Positions 49,091 to 62,360 of a DNA stretch of 64,000 nt are shown piece by piece. Numbering within the stretch: position 1 is the first letter of the stretch; each line of letters starts with the position of its first letter. Position numbers and translations under genes: made by a program. Source of the DNA: Urechis unicinctus (Eukaryota; Annelida; Polychaeta; Xenopneusta; Urechidae); contig CM067356.1 in NCBI GenBank assembly GCA_034190875.2, positions 62,383,154-62,447,153 of the forward strand, in the 5' to 3' direction. The notes under the pieces were generated by a model. That model saw only the letters and a list, made by a program, of their open reading frames with translations, did not search any database and was not told the DNA's origin.

Positions 49091-52000
49091 CGTTTATGCG
49101 TCAATATAAACTTAGGTTTCTACAGAATATTGCGCTTAAATATTGCGCAAAATGTGATTATAACAACAGCGTCTATTGATATCCATAAAAAGTCACACAG
49201 GCATGAAGCGTAAGTGCTACAGAACAGAGCCGAATTACTAGAAACATTAACAAATTATAACGTCACACGCAGCATTTGTATTGCAATAATTGGCAGTTTT
49301 TAAATGTCTCTTATGGTATATTTTGGGTTTTATTTTAACTATAACAAGTGTCTTGTGTACTCCATATCCATTCAACCAAAGTGTTATGCACCATAAGTCG
49401 GCACGAAACAACAAATACATCGCACCGACCTTTGGCGGTAACTCAAATAGCTGATATATTTTTACCATATGAATGTAGATGTTTTTTGCCTTCTCCATAA
49501 CGGCTAGCTGAGCGGACACAATATACAATACAGTCACATTTAAGAACAAGGGACGTGCCTCATTCTACATTTCTTTAAACGCCCACGGTGCACCGGAGGA
49601 TTAAACCGATTTGAAATCACTTATATTTTAGTCCCTAAATAATCACGTGAGAATTTCATGATAGCCAGTGTGTCTTCTAAAAATATAATTTACATAAACT
49701 CATCTAAGGGTGTAAAGACGACCGTATTTGTGCGATATTACAACGCAATATGGAATGCACTCTGTTGACCTACGATGTTTATGCAAAAAGGAATCATGTT
49801 TGTGACAGCACAGTGTTGGCGCATCTATGCGGGCATCCTTTCAAGATTTGCCTTAAAAAGACATCGTGCTTTTATGAGGAGTCAACCATATGTAGAGTAG
49901 AAATTGGTGAGCGTGAATACTTAAGGTAGAATTTCGTTGTAATAGCATTAATTCGACAGAACTATCTGTAATCAATATTTTACATATTGCGTTCTTGCAT
50001 TAGAAATTATTCATTAAATCGTGCATATTTCAGAACAAATCAAAACGTTACTAGTGTGCATATGTACAATGCTCTACATCCATGCTCTGACCAGAAGGAG
50101 TATGCTGAATCACAGTAGTAGTTCAGGACCGACGGCAAATACAAAGTTAATTAAATCATTTCACAGCAAAAGATTGAACAGCTTTTATTTCACAACTGAT
50201 GTAACCAAAAATATATTTGTGTTTTCTGATTTTTCAAGTTCAATGATGAACTGCATCGAACTCTAATAAAATACAATGCACTACATATGCTCATTATTCC
50301 ACGATGGATTCCGTTAAGTCCAGCGATCAACACCTATTAGATGGACTAATTGGTCAATTCTTTGCAAAGTTTTCTCAAAATACGGGAAACCTCCCAACAG
50401 AGAGAGCCATATACTGCTCTTCATGTGTGGGCAGCGTCGTCAGATAATTTGAGTGCAAAGAAATACTATAGCATTTCGTATCTTAGTGACGCACCAGTTG
50501 CCATGAACACTTCCAACAAGCTTCCATTCTTGCAATAGACGAAATATGAGCTCCAGTATGCATATGAGTGCTGTATTCTTTTTCAATTTTTTTCGGAAAA
50601 GGAATCGAAGAGGAGCCATAATGCTTGCTTTTAATCTTATTCGTGGGGCGCTTATCACATAAGGTGTATTTATAGCAAAAACTCATCTAAGATTTACAAA
50701 CATGGTCTATGATAAGACTTCTAATATCTGCATGTTGTTAATATCCAGGCATGCGTCTTGTACTATTCTAAGCGAGTAGCCTAAATTGAAATAAACACCA
50801 CCCAGACACATTGTTCCAGTATGACACCTGCAAGGTATCTAGGAGTAATACACTTAATTTTATAGTAGTCAGTCACAAGCGGCAGAAAATTATATTCCTT
50901 TAAAATATTTAATTAAAAATGCGAACCTTTTCCAGAACATGATCGTTGAGTTGAGGACACTTCGCACTTCAGGACAATGTGTAAGATGACAAAAAGACAG
51001 TTATGTATTCATAACTCTGTTTCCACAAAGCAATCCATGATTGTTATTGGAGTGTTGTGAATTGTGTGATTTCCCGTATATCGCTATTTCAGCAAAGCTG
51101 TTTTTTAAGTGATGCAGGGAAAATTCATCTGAACCTTGAACCAATTTGACAGCTCAATGATGACAGAAACCAGTATAATCCAAAAGGACCGCGAACGTTT
51201 CTGATAAAAAATTACTCCCCCATGCTGAAATGTGACTAGGCATTTGATAAAGTATAAAATACCCTCAATATTTACCAAGCAATGTGTTCTGATGAAATCA
51301 ACAGCTAGAGCAGTGGATTGACAGAGATTTTGTGAGCTAATTCGCATTCATGATTGCCTTATATGTGTATTTGCACTTACCTACCTTTAAAAAAACAGGG
51401 TTTACGTCAAGAACCGTGGCGTCTCTAATGTATATTTATCATCCCAATAAGAAATAAGATAATGTTATGGTTTTAGAGACGCATGATATATCCTTGTTAG
51501 CCTGGTGAAGCACATATGACAGAACTTCTTTATGTACAGGAAATTGCGGATTTCTTTGCAGGAGCAATTTACTCATACTGATTGAATATTAGTGTTTCTC
51601 AATTTTTGTGCAATTTGTAACAAAAGCAAAGCCATGCATACCGGTGGCCTGACTCATGTGCTGTAACCTTTCAGATGTCAAGCCCATAAATCCGTTCAAG
51701 GGGTTTCAGGCGGTCTTGTCATTGTATAAATGAATGCCGAGCACTTGTAACACCACGAATGGGGTTCAAAGGTTTTTTGCCGAAAGGTCACGTGAGCTGC
51801 ATTAAATAATTTTCTATTTACGGCAGAAGAGAGCTTGCAGCTGAGTGCCATTCAAGGTGAATGTCGTAAAACGACAGATTAAACACGGCGGCATTGACAC
51901 GTGATATAGTGTTGAGGCGATACAAAACAAATTGTGACGCTTAAGTATATTCAATTAGATGTTATTTAAACAAAACAACCGTGGATATACCATGCGAATG

Positions 52001-54233
52001 CAATCATGTACGAGTATGAGAATAGATGTACGGTATCACGTGACTTGGTTTGATTGCTGCATGATCGTCTTGACCCATCTGATGCATGTAAACCTATACC
52101 CATGGCTATCACTTCAGAATTGGCCTAAAACCGCACCTACTCTGACCACTAGCGACAAGGCCATTCCTATAGAGTCTGGTTGCTTATCGGGAACATCAGA
52201 CATAAAGATGCACGTTAGTCATCATCATATACGCAACCCATTCGGAACATTGTTAATTTACGAGTGTCTATATGATCAACATAGGTTGTCGCTATACTTT
52301 GCTGTAGAAAATAAGTCAGCGTTATCAGTTTTAATGCGTACTTTCTAGCATTACTGCAATTCAACCTTTTTAATTTGTTTTTACTATTAACAACGGAAAC
52401 GCTGGATCAATCTTAAGAATTATAAAAGAATTTTCAGAAAAACAAATTTCTATTCGTCATTTTGTGACGTTTATAATTGTGATGAAACATTGACTATTTT
52501 GTCTGTATCATTTTTGAAAAGTGCGGTTCCAATTGGCACATATGTTCCCTAGAGACTCGACAATGTATTAATACAAATAACACAACACTGGGGACCACAC
52601 ACTGCTGTTGCTGTTGCCCAGTGGTCAGTAGACACAACCACGACTGCTCAAATGACCAAAATAAGTGCACATTCCGATCCGATTACTGGTCGTTAAAATG
52701 TCAGGCACACCTCTGCTGGGCGACTGAGTGCTGTCGATTGTTGTACACTGCTGATTTAATGGGATTGGATGCATGTAGAAGTATATGTGTTCGTTATGGT
52801 ATACAGCACACCTTGGCGTTGAACATGGCTTCTTCGTAACCTTAAAAGGACTAATTATATATGCGGTTTACTGATTCAGTCGGGTCAGTTTCTTTCGTAG
52901 CATTGAGTTACTTTATTAGAGTGCCTTGTCGAGAATCAGTCGTGATTTTAATCTATACTTATCATTATTTTGTTTAATAATTTCTGATTTCATATTCTAC
53001 AGTTGGATCAAATATATTGCGCAAACAACAAATACAATGCTTATTATAGCAAATCAAGCTCGTTTTGTCTGGGTCGTAAGATGCCACTTGATTTAATCTT
53101 TCTACCTATAAACGTGAAACTTGGTCGAACCAATAACTGTCAGTTGATTGGTCGCTCCATCTTACGCACTCGTCATGTAAGCCGCGTTTATAATTTCCGT
53201 CACGTCAATAGTATCGCCATTGGCGACCAATAGTGATATCAAAGTGTGCGGTCATGACCAGCAATCGATGCGATCCGACATTTCCGCTCTATAATCCAAC
53301 TTGATGCAAGCTCCCCACAAAAACATATGTTATACGAGCGCGCCGTTGCAATGGTAAGAACTACACAAATATAATGCATGGGTAAATAATGTAGACAGTC
53401 GGTAATGACCCACAATTAATAACATTGATTTTTGTCAGATTTTGCATTGTTAGTGCATCGATCATGCAATAATTAAAACGGAATGTCGTGATTATCTTGT
53501 GCAAAAGTTTTCATGAATTATTGGTCTTGCTTATACCCATTACAACAATAGATTCAGACCTCCATATAAATGCCCGCGCCCGATATTTACCAGGAGTCTT
53601 GATAGGCGGACGCCCAAAGCAAAGTATGGTTGGTTGGTATAGAACCAACACGCACGAGATGCAATTAATTATTATAACATTTTAGGCGGCTGGGACAGAA
53701 TTGTGTAGTTTGAAAGGTATTCATCCAGATCAACTGCCATACTTTATGCCGCCATAACGAAGCAACGTGACATTTTCGCAATAAACCAATATTTTTTGTG
53801 GTATTGTAGAACACTTGATCCACTCGAGAACGCATTAACCGGAACTGCCCTCTTTTCAAAGCAATTTGCGATCCATTTTAAGCGCTCAAGTTAAGTGTGA
53901 AAATGACCATTACAAGCTAACTTGGGGAAATAAGTTAATATTTGTTCCGACAAGATATCAAGCGTAAATATGGCACACTAGTACTAAAATGACAGATCAT
54001 CCGCTGTTATCACGGGTTTTACCAAAACTGTCGATTTATATGAGGTTCTATTTATCGCTGTTCCTAAGTGCAAAAATAATACCAAAACAACAATAAGTAA
54101 AATTTATTGTTGGAAACCATCACAACACATCCTAGCCCTGCACGTGACATTTAAAATAATTCCTTGAAAGGTTCATCGCAGTTACTTACATGCCGTGACC
54201 GTTGGTGATGTTATTAACAATATATAACTTAAT

Positions 54234-54262
54234 GAGCACGATAGCCATGTGACACGATCGTA
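54234..54262. repeat. Box 3 in B1', first
   Basis: Partner of 15579 with the same short form: CACGATAGCCATGTGACACG then ATCG. Confidence 0.6.
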
Positions 54263-55091
54263 AAAAATGTGTGGTTATTTCAGGCTCATTGCGTCTATTA
54301 TCTTTTTTACTTAATATACTAATAATAATACTAATATCTACAACAAAACATATTTTGACTAATGAGATCATTGTAAGATGATGTGCCTTCTGTACGAGGA
54401 GATGGTGTATATTGTCATACAAGCTGATGTGGCATTGCTGTCAAAGTGTGATGGCTTCAATATTGCTGCTTCACAATACTTGCGTATTTGCACCTTCTTC
54501 AGCTTAGGTATAAACTTTTCAAATCGGTCCGCACAAAATACGCTTTGAACGTAACTCCCATCAAGCGCAGACATCGAGCAAGCAATCTATGAAAGCGTGC
54601 CATCTCTTTCTATGGTAGCGCTAATAAACAAACTGAAGTCACCGAAAAACGGGTCTAAGTCAGTTCCTAATGTGTCGCGGTCACTAGGCTGGTTAATCAC
54701 TTAGATGCACGGATTATGATAGAGAGGGACATAATACACTTTGTACAATGAGCTATATCACACGCTGACGCTCGGGGCAGAAAAGATGTGCTAGGCTTCG
54801 TATAGTATCGTTGCCTGTCTGGAAAGCCATTTTGCAATTTTCTAGTTCACTCCATGAAACTACTGTTGTATTTTAACAAGGCACGCGAGGCGATACCTGC
54901 TCAATTCGTGGATGGGTACAATATGGTGCAATATTTACTGCCGAGGTCAGCGATCACTGTGAATGCTTGGTAGAGCTTCGCCTTTTGAAAGAGATATCGC
55001 AAGTGTGTGCAGTGGTCAATGGCTCGCTTTATCTGTCTCAACGTTATGGCACTCGGGTCTAGGAATCAGGGGACTACAGGGCCTGATAAAT

Positions 55092-55147
55092 AAGGGCGAT
55101 AGGCAACCCGTAGACCAGGGGGCGCCTCCTTGCGTCTCTAGGAAGAC
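55092..55147. repeat. Box 1, first copy in B1'
   Basis: Partner of 16431; GGGGGCGCCTCCTT has one change that weakens the right dyad arm. Confidence 0.7.
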
Positions 55148-58100
55148 AAGCACTTTTAATAAGCGGCCGGTTCATTAATCAGTTAGATGGCGCCCTTGTC
55201 TCCCGGTATTTGTGCAACGCGATTGGCTTGATTGTAGAGATCAATAACAAACAGTATCACATGCGAAACAATTTTTCTTAATCTATCGAAAGCGTATAAA
55301 CCTCATTGTAGAAAATGAGCTGCCTCTCAGCGAATCCACTCCAGTCGCGCATCAATTGTCGCTGTGGCGTTGTAACTTTAAACGCCATTGCACTTTGCCT
55401 ATGATGGTTCAGGGAAATAATAACGGGGTAGATGGTTAGCTAATAATGAATATTTAGCGGTATTATGCTGACATTGCTGCTTTTATTTATTGCCAATCGT
55501 ATGCCACTGGCGTTTTGCCTTAAGAATCAAAATGTAGGCGAAGGCAGATTTTTGAACCAATACTGTTGCAGTAAATGTGAGAGATCGCCGACCAAGTTCG
55601 TTTAGTATTGTAAACTAGCAATGTTTTCCTTTATTACTTGCACTTCAATACATCGGAATATCATAATCAGCAGCAGAGTTGTAATTTACCGACTAAATAC
55701 CTAGTAAATCGTTTTCCTGGAGAAAATAGGATTTCAAAGCCGAAAGTATACAGGCACAATCTTGTCGTTATGGTTATTCGCACATTTGAATCACCAGGCA
55801 TACCAGAATATGTTTGACAAGACAAATGCCATTACATTGTGGCTATAGCGTGTATTGCATCTTGTCAATAAATCATAGACTGACAACCCGTTGATAAATG
55901 ACCTCAACTTGAATAAATGTTACGCCGTATATTGATCAGATGTACATTTTGAACATGACTTTATAATTTCGTCCATTACACATGGTCGATGTGTTGATGC
56001 GTGTATTTGATCAGACAGCTAATCAAGTGACCTGTGCTGCATATAATGGCTCTTAGTGTCCCTCTGCAAGACAATGAGATCAATACGATCAGGTTTATCG
56101 AGCTTTTAACTGAGAACGATACATATCGGCATACTCATTGAGCCCTCGATTTAAGATGGTATCGTTGCCGTCTGGACATTTGGAATGTACAAACGGACTA
56201 GTACAAACTGTTATTAAAATGGCATTTAAACTTGACGACTGTTCAATCTTACCGTTATATGCGTTTTGTTTCGTCTGCAATGCATAATTACTAATGGTCA
56301 CAAAATTAATAGTTCCGTGACTTAACACATTTTACTGCTTCATGGATGTACTGGCGTAAAGAGGGCCAAGCAGTCAAAATGAAGTGCTTCTTGACAAATA
56401 GCTGCACACACAATGCGCAGCTGTCATTCAGGTCCATAATATAATGCATTCAAACTACTAACTACGTTTATGCTTGGTAATGACACTAGCGAGGTAGAGA
56501 AAAAAAAATCAGAAATAGTTCTGTCTTTATATATTCAAAACACCTATGCTGCACACATCATTTTTATTGATTAATTAATTCTACGAAACAGACATTAATA
56601 CAGCGTTCAGCTATCCAAATTTGCATTTACCAGCCCATCCAATATCTATCCCAACCCGACCATTTAGTCAATCATGACATCAAAAGTAAACTAGTGCTGA
56701 AACTGTACAGCTAAACGGGTACGGGATAAGCATATATTCAGTGCGTCATTCTGCAAGCATGCATCTATATTCAACTTTAAATTCCCATTCAGTAATTGAA
56801 ACGACCTTCTGGCGTTCGACATATGAACATTGTAAGATTATAAGAGCATTATGGCAGCACGCTGTGTCAACATATTGTTAGCCTCATCAACTTGATTATT
56901 CGGGTGCACAAATCTGAATTGTTGCCATTAATCAAAATCACCACAGAACGCAGCAATTTCCATTGATACATCAATAAATAAATATGTTAGTATTGCCAAG
57001 CGCACGCAGTATGTTTATTGCGAATTTGCTCAGTCATAAATTTGGTTTTATGATGTTGTTAGAGATAGCTTGAGGGGTCATGTGTACTACATGCTTGTTT
57101 TATTTTCTATTGACACCTATCACTTCATTGTGTTGTTACTCAATTAAAACGATGCATTATTTCCGTATTACTGAAGGCGTTGTTTTAAATATTCCAGAAT
57201 GGCTTCACCAGCTTTGCGGACCTAATGCACAACAGAGTCATGGTTAAAGAGAACATTCTGTGAATGAAATACATGCCCATAATGTTAGAAAAAGTGTGGA
57301 AACTGTTGATAGGGCTACATGCATCGATAACTCTCTGTGGATGACTCAAATCAACACCTTTTTGGTCGCGAAACCATTACGTAATGGTGTATGGTCTCCT
57401 TATTCTAGTGGCAACCTCATTTTATCCCTCACTGTTTCACTCCATCAAGGAATGGTAATAAAGACCGCCATATTGTTACAAGATTACTACAACGTATGAT
57501 ATGTGGTTTGTGGACTTACGATGTTGATACAAAGCGAAACAAACGTAAATATATGTTGTGTCGGCATATCTGGGCAAGCATAACATCATGTCTTGCCTCA
57601 GTAGGACGCTGCATATTATTTATGAGGAGTCGACCTCGAGGCATTATACGCCAAGAAGTAGTATGCAAGCGTGGATGCATCAGAATATTGTTGGTACAGC
57701 TTATAAAATGTATATTAGCCGATTCATAAGGTCATTGACCGTTCGGCTGTGTTTGATTAATTTATTTATCCCATGCAGTTCTTTCTTTGATAACAAATTA
57801 TTTATAATAACCTAAATATCTTCGATTTGTTCAAACATATGTACAATTCTCTATATCCTTCTAAGGACTAGTAAGGCATGTTTCAAAAACATCTGTCTAT
57901 ATCATGCATATCAGCTAACGTTCAATAGTGACAACATGTTCTTAATTAAAACTTGGTAGGAGCTGTCATTTAAGAGTTATGAGAAAAGTAAAGCAACTAA
58001 CAAGTCGTGTTTTGGCTATGCTGTAATTGAGGAAAAGAATATGATTAAGGACAAATGGGAATCTATTTTGGATGAGTTGCGAGCATCATTGTTATTAATG

Positions 58101-58481
58101 CACGTATGTCGCACAAAATGAATTGATGCAACATAATTATACCTCTTACTGAGTATTAATGACATCTACTCCTTTTTTATTCAATTTGGCTATTAATTTT
58201 ATGTCCGCTTTACTTGATTAACTCATAACTAACGGCATTTTTTGTTTATCAAAATTGCAAATGCCAGGTTTAAATTCTTTGAGATAGAGATGTGGACATG
58301 CATCATATAGCAACCAAAGCGAGATTAATCAAGATAACAAGGCGGAAGCATTCGTCAAGTTGACAAATTAGTGGTAACACTGTTCACAGCATAACTCTTT
58401 GGAATGAGATGTGCATCTGCCTACTGTTTGCAGATGTTTATGAAACTGTATCGTAGTCAACGCATTTTCGCAAACAAAGAG

Positions 58482-58583
58482 CTACGACCAACTGCCACTG
58501 CCTTCCCGTTAAGTGTTAGAAATAACCTTATAAAGTTCAACTACAGTTTGTATACTGAGTGTCGCAAATGGGTAAATAAAAAC
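58482..58583. repeat. Box 2 in B1'
   Basis: CTACGACCAACTGCCACTGC; closer to the family start than its B1 partner at 18889. Confidence 0.6.
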
Positions 58584-59390
58584 ACCCAACATGTTTCCGC
58601 AGAGTAACTGCTGCCATTGCCGTGTTACCAAATACACCAGTATTGGGTGTTACAGGCGCATATTTTTTTAATCCGGATGCGAAGTTATCCATTGCGAGAT
58701 TACATACAGGCCAAGGTTACGTTGTGACTCATTGATACATAATTACACCTCATCGTAGTAGACACTTCCTTCTAGTCGCCAATGAGGACAGTTTGCTTTC
58801 AGATGGCTGCTTTGCGCGGCTCATTCACAAGACCGCTGTTGATGACCAAAACGACTGGCTTATTGCAAACTCGGTAGCTATGTAATGTATCGCATCACCA
58901 TGCCTTATGTCTCATTTGCATGGCGATGCTGCCGTATTTTTTCTATGATCGAGCATCCGTAATAAAAGAGAGCATGAGAAAATGTAGAGCATGGCACGTT
59001 CCTCTGGGCGCATGCTAGAGGTAATTCCCACTACAAAACTTTATAGAACTTTGCTCTACTTCAGGATTTATCTTGACGTAATTGTGGGTGGTCAATTGTT
59101 GAAAACAGACAGGAGATGAAGCGTTTAAATAAACGTCGGATCAATATCTGCTATAGCCAGACATTCTATTGTTAGTGTTTAGGTAGATTACTTATTACTG
59201 ATTACGTCACCGAACGGGGATCACAAAACTGTATCCGCATGTTCTAGACCACATACATTATGTTTCATTACGACCACATGTAGCTTCTGCTGTCTGCATT
59301 TTTTCGTATTGGAGAACAATGGCGTATGAGATAATCGCATTACGACTGTTGATAATGCTGTCGACCAGACACTACGCGACGAGCAAAATA

Positions 59391-59420
59391 AGCAAGTAAC
59401 TAGATAATCAACACGGTCGT
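59391..59420. repeat. Box 3 in B1', second
   Basis: Partner of 19790, including the GTAAC change. Confidence 0.55.
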
Positions 59421-60215
59421 AAATATGTGATGCAATTGCCAACTGTCTGATGGTGATCGTTTCTACAATTTTACTTCCGAATATACCCGCATTTACATCT
59501 TCATAAGTTAGGACTGATGAGGTCATGTTCTATAAGATGTTGCGTCTTTTGTGTGCACTTGCATCGTGAACTGAGCAGATAACCCTATAGGGAGATGATA
59601 TACATGATCATAGACGCTAGTGTGTCATTGCTGACTGTCATGTGGTAATTGCTTGCATAAATGTGCCGCGCAATCTTAGCATATTAGCCACAGTTTGTGT
59701 CAATTAGGTTTGTCAATATGAACATCGGTCCTCAATGAATGAGCCTAGGAACCAAAAAAACTGCTACTAGCGTAAAATTGTGCTGGCAATCAACGCAAGA
59801 GTGTCCCTATGATTGTGCAAGTAATCAGACCAAAGTCCTAAGAAACAGAGCCTTGAGGGGTAAACACAAGTCCTAAGTGCGTCAGACTTCCATTGCTCAT
59901 TAATCAGTAAATTGCATGTAGTGCGATATACAACGACGCATTTGCCTCTGGCCTTATAAATTATCACATTGTCGTGCGTCTAGGCAAATAAAGTTGTGCT
60001 GAGCTGCGTATTGAACGTAGAGTAGAGTTAATGTGCCATTGAAAAATGCACTCAAGACAAGAGCGATTGTATTTGTGTAAATCATGTCTTAGTCAACAAT
60101 CGTTGTGAATGCTGCATTTGGCTCTTTCTGTTGCACATGATATAGCAAGTGTGTTATATGGGACGTTGCTCTTTTAATTTATCTGTACATTATTGTACGC
60201 AGGTCAATGATAAAT

Positions 60216-60282
60216 AGAAGTGACAGGCAACCCGTAGACCAGGAGGCGTCTCCCTGTGTCACAAGGAAGCCTGTCACAAGTC
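60216..60282. repeat. Box 1, second copy in B1' (cut by deletion)
   Basis: Partner of 20621, interrupted at CACAAGTC where it fuses directly to B2-type sequence starting GCTGCACATAATTAAG. Confidence 0.75.
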
Positions 60283-60283
60283 G
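60282..60283. other. 4,333-bp deletion junction (satellite-removing)
   Basis: CTGTCACAAGTC joins GCTGCACATAATTAAG. In copy 1 these flanks end at 20685 and start at 25019, so 20686-25018 is absent here, including the B1/B2 join and the whole 28-bp array. At most one base is shared at the junction. Confidence 0.85.
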
Positions 60284-60671
60284 CTGCACATAATTAAGTA
60301 ATTATTGTTCGTATTGTGAGAAAATTAATAGGCGCAATTTTATCCCCTTATTTTGTTCAATTAACATCTACTTCTTTAGAGTGGACTTGACTATCAATAG
60401 TATATACGCAATACTCAGATTTCTCGAGGATACCGCCATAACTAAGCACCTTTTAATGCCTATTTTGTATGCCATTGCAATATCTGCTCCTACATATGGG
60501 CAAGTAGCAAATGGCTTCCATAGCGCGATAAATCAAGATAATGTGGCGAAATCATTTGCCAAGTTAACAAACCTGTGGTAAAACTGTTCACAGCCAGATG
60601 CGCATCTGTTAAGTGTTTTACAGATGTTTATGAAACTGCATCTAAGCGTCGCCATTTCAGTAACTCTAGTG

Positions 60672-60707
60672 CAACGATCAACTCTCACTGTCCTCCCATT
60701 CAGTGAT
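60672..60707. repeat. Box 2 in B2', truncated
   Basis: Only CAACGATCAACTCTCACTG through CATTCAGTGAT remains; the rest lies in the 236-bp deletion. Confidence 0.65.
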
Positions 60708-60708
60708 C
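60705..60708. other. 236-bp deletion junction in B2'
   Basis: CAGTGATCGGCGCGCC fuses the equivalents of 25386 and 25623, with AT shared at both flanks. Confidence 0.8.
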
Positions 60709-62291
60709 GGCGCGCCATATATAGGATAACCAACTAAGGCGAATATAATCGTGCACAAAAATAATACCATTAAGCATTCAGATTTGTTCAATCATTCATT
60801 TGATTGCGCTAGTAATCCTCCGCCATACAACATGATGCCAGGGATAAAACAATAAGGCATTAGCAACCCGTTTATACATAGGTGTATATAATTTTTTAAT
60901 ACAAAGCTAGATATTGGACCTCGTATAATGTAATAAACAAACTGTTATCCCAACTTGTGGCTCTGGCTGTGTAAAGCCGCATTTACTATTGTTACAAATT
61001 AGCAAAGCCATATGTGTTCAATTTCCATAGCTCAACATAGAAAACAATATTTGTACTTGAATTAAACTTGCTTGAGCTCTTCTACAGTACCATTGGTGAC
61101 GGGGTAGATTTCATGCATTCGCTACTGGAACAAGAGCATCGCTTCGCATTTGGTTGTAAAGTTATCCATTAAGAGTTTAAAAACAGGCCAAGTTTACTGT
61201 GATTAATTGATACCTGATTACGACGCAACGCAGTAGTCGCCAAAACGGACAGTTTGCTTTCAGATAGCTGCTTCGCGCAGCCCATTTACAAGACCGCAAA
61301 GCTGTTTATGTCTGATATGACTTACTTTTGCAAACTCAGTAGCTATGCAATTCATCACATCGCCATGGCTTATGCCTCGATGCTGCTGTATTTTTTATAT
61401 TATCCTGCATCCTTAATGCAAAGGGCGCACGCGATAATGTAGCTCATTGTGTTACATTTTAGGGCATGCTGAAGGGTAATCCCGTAACAAACATATTGCT
61501 TTGTTCCTGTGTATATCTAGACGTCGTTATGGCTGGTCACGAGGAGATGTAGCTCCTAAACCAACAGCAAAAATAAATCTGGTACAGTCGGTCGTTACAT
61601 TGTTCGGGTTTATGCACGCCTCAGTAAATAACTGATTACCGATTTTTGGTCACCGAGCGGGTAGATAATAGCATATCCGCATGTTTCAGGCCTCAAATAG
61701 TGCGTTTAATTAGGCTTACATGTAGCTTCTGCTGTCTCATATTTCATATTGGAAATTACAGCGTGTCATATCACGCCCAGTCAAAACGAACTACTACGCT
61801 CTCATCCAATATGTATTAAAGCATAGCACTCTCGAAAATGCGACACTGTTGGAAACATTGCAACAAATTGTAACAATATACATGATGCCTTAAGCACAAA
61901 TCTTAGTCTTTGGGGTTGTATTCTAAATAATCAGTTCACAAGTCAATCGCAGATAATTTCATGCTGTGACAGTTGGTGATGTTGTAGAATAATTATGCAA
62001 TCAATCAATGTAAACGTGTCGCTTTAATTGCGTAATCAGACAATATTTGCCTCTGTACAATGTTTTTCACTATGCTTTGTCACAACCAGGTGGCTCTAGG
62101 TAGACGACGGTGTGCTAGGCTGCGTATCTAACGCTGCCTCTCAGTATAGCAATAGCACTTCAGACAACTGCTGTTGTATTTGTATAAATCATACCCAAGT
62201 AAACAAGCGTTGTGAATGCTGCATTTGGCGATTCTTTCTGTTGAACACAGCACGTGCGTAAAATGGGAGAATGTTTAATCTCAATGATAAA

Positions 62292-62360
62292 TAAGGGCGA
62301 CGTGCAGCCCGCAGACCATGAGGCGCCTCGCTGTGTCACAGGGAGGCCAGTCACAGGTCA
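62292..62360. repeat. Box 1, copy in B2'
   Basis: Partner of 27205 and apparently identical over the GAGGCGCCTC and CTGTGTCACAG dyads. Confidence 0.7.

Larger units (their letters stand above)
38278..52227. repeat. Monomer A' (fullest monomer)
   Basis: Partner of A in the second higher-order copy, about 13.95 kb, and the least deleted full unit in the window. Over 42190-44700 it is almost base-for-base the same as A 3080-5590. It keeps the first box 1 (41433) and the surrounding 798 bp that A has lost. Two stretches, 45118-45535 and 47050-47345, are abnormally scrambled compared with A, while sequence on both sides is near identical. Box 3 sites are at 40581 and 45725, box 2 at 44892 and 49012, and CACGTG sites at 51789, 51898 and 52037. 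No gene is supported. Confidence 0.82.
52228..60282. repeat. Monomer B1' (partner of B1)
   Basis: Follows B1 with identity that varies by segment: 58740-59100 is almost identical to 19140-19500, while 58370-58590 against 18780-18990 looks nearer 90%. It retains 56198-57309, absent from B1, and lacks about 180 bp that B1 has near 18147-18325. Box 3 sites are at 54234 and 59391, and box 1 sites at 55092 and 60216. It ends abruptly at 60282, inside the second box 1 region, at the 4.3-kb deletion junction. Confidence 0.82.
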
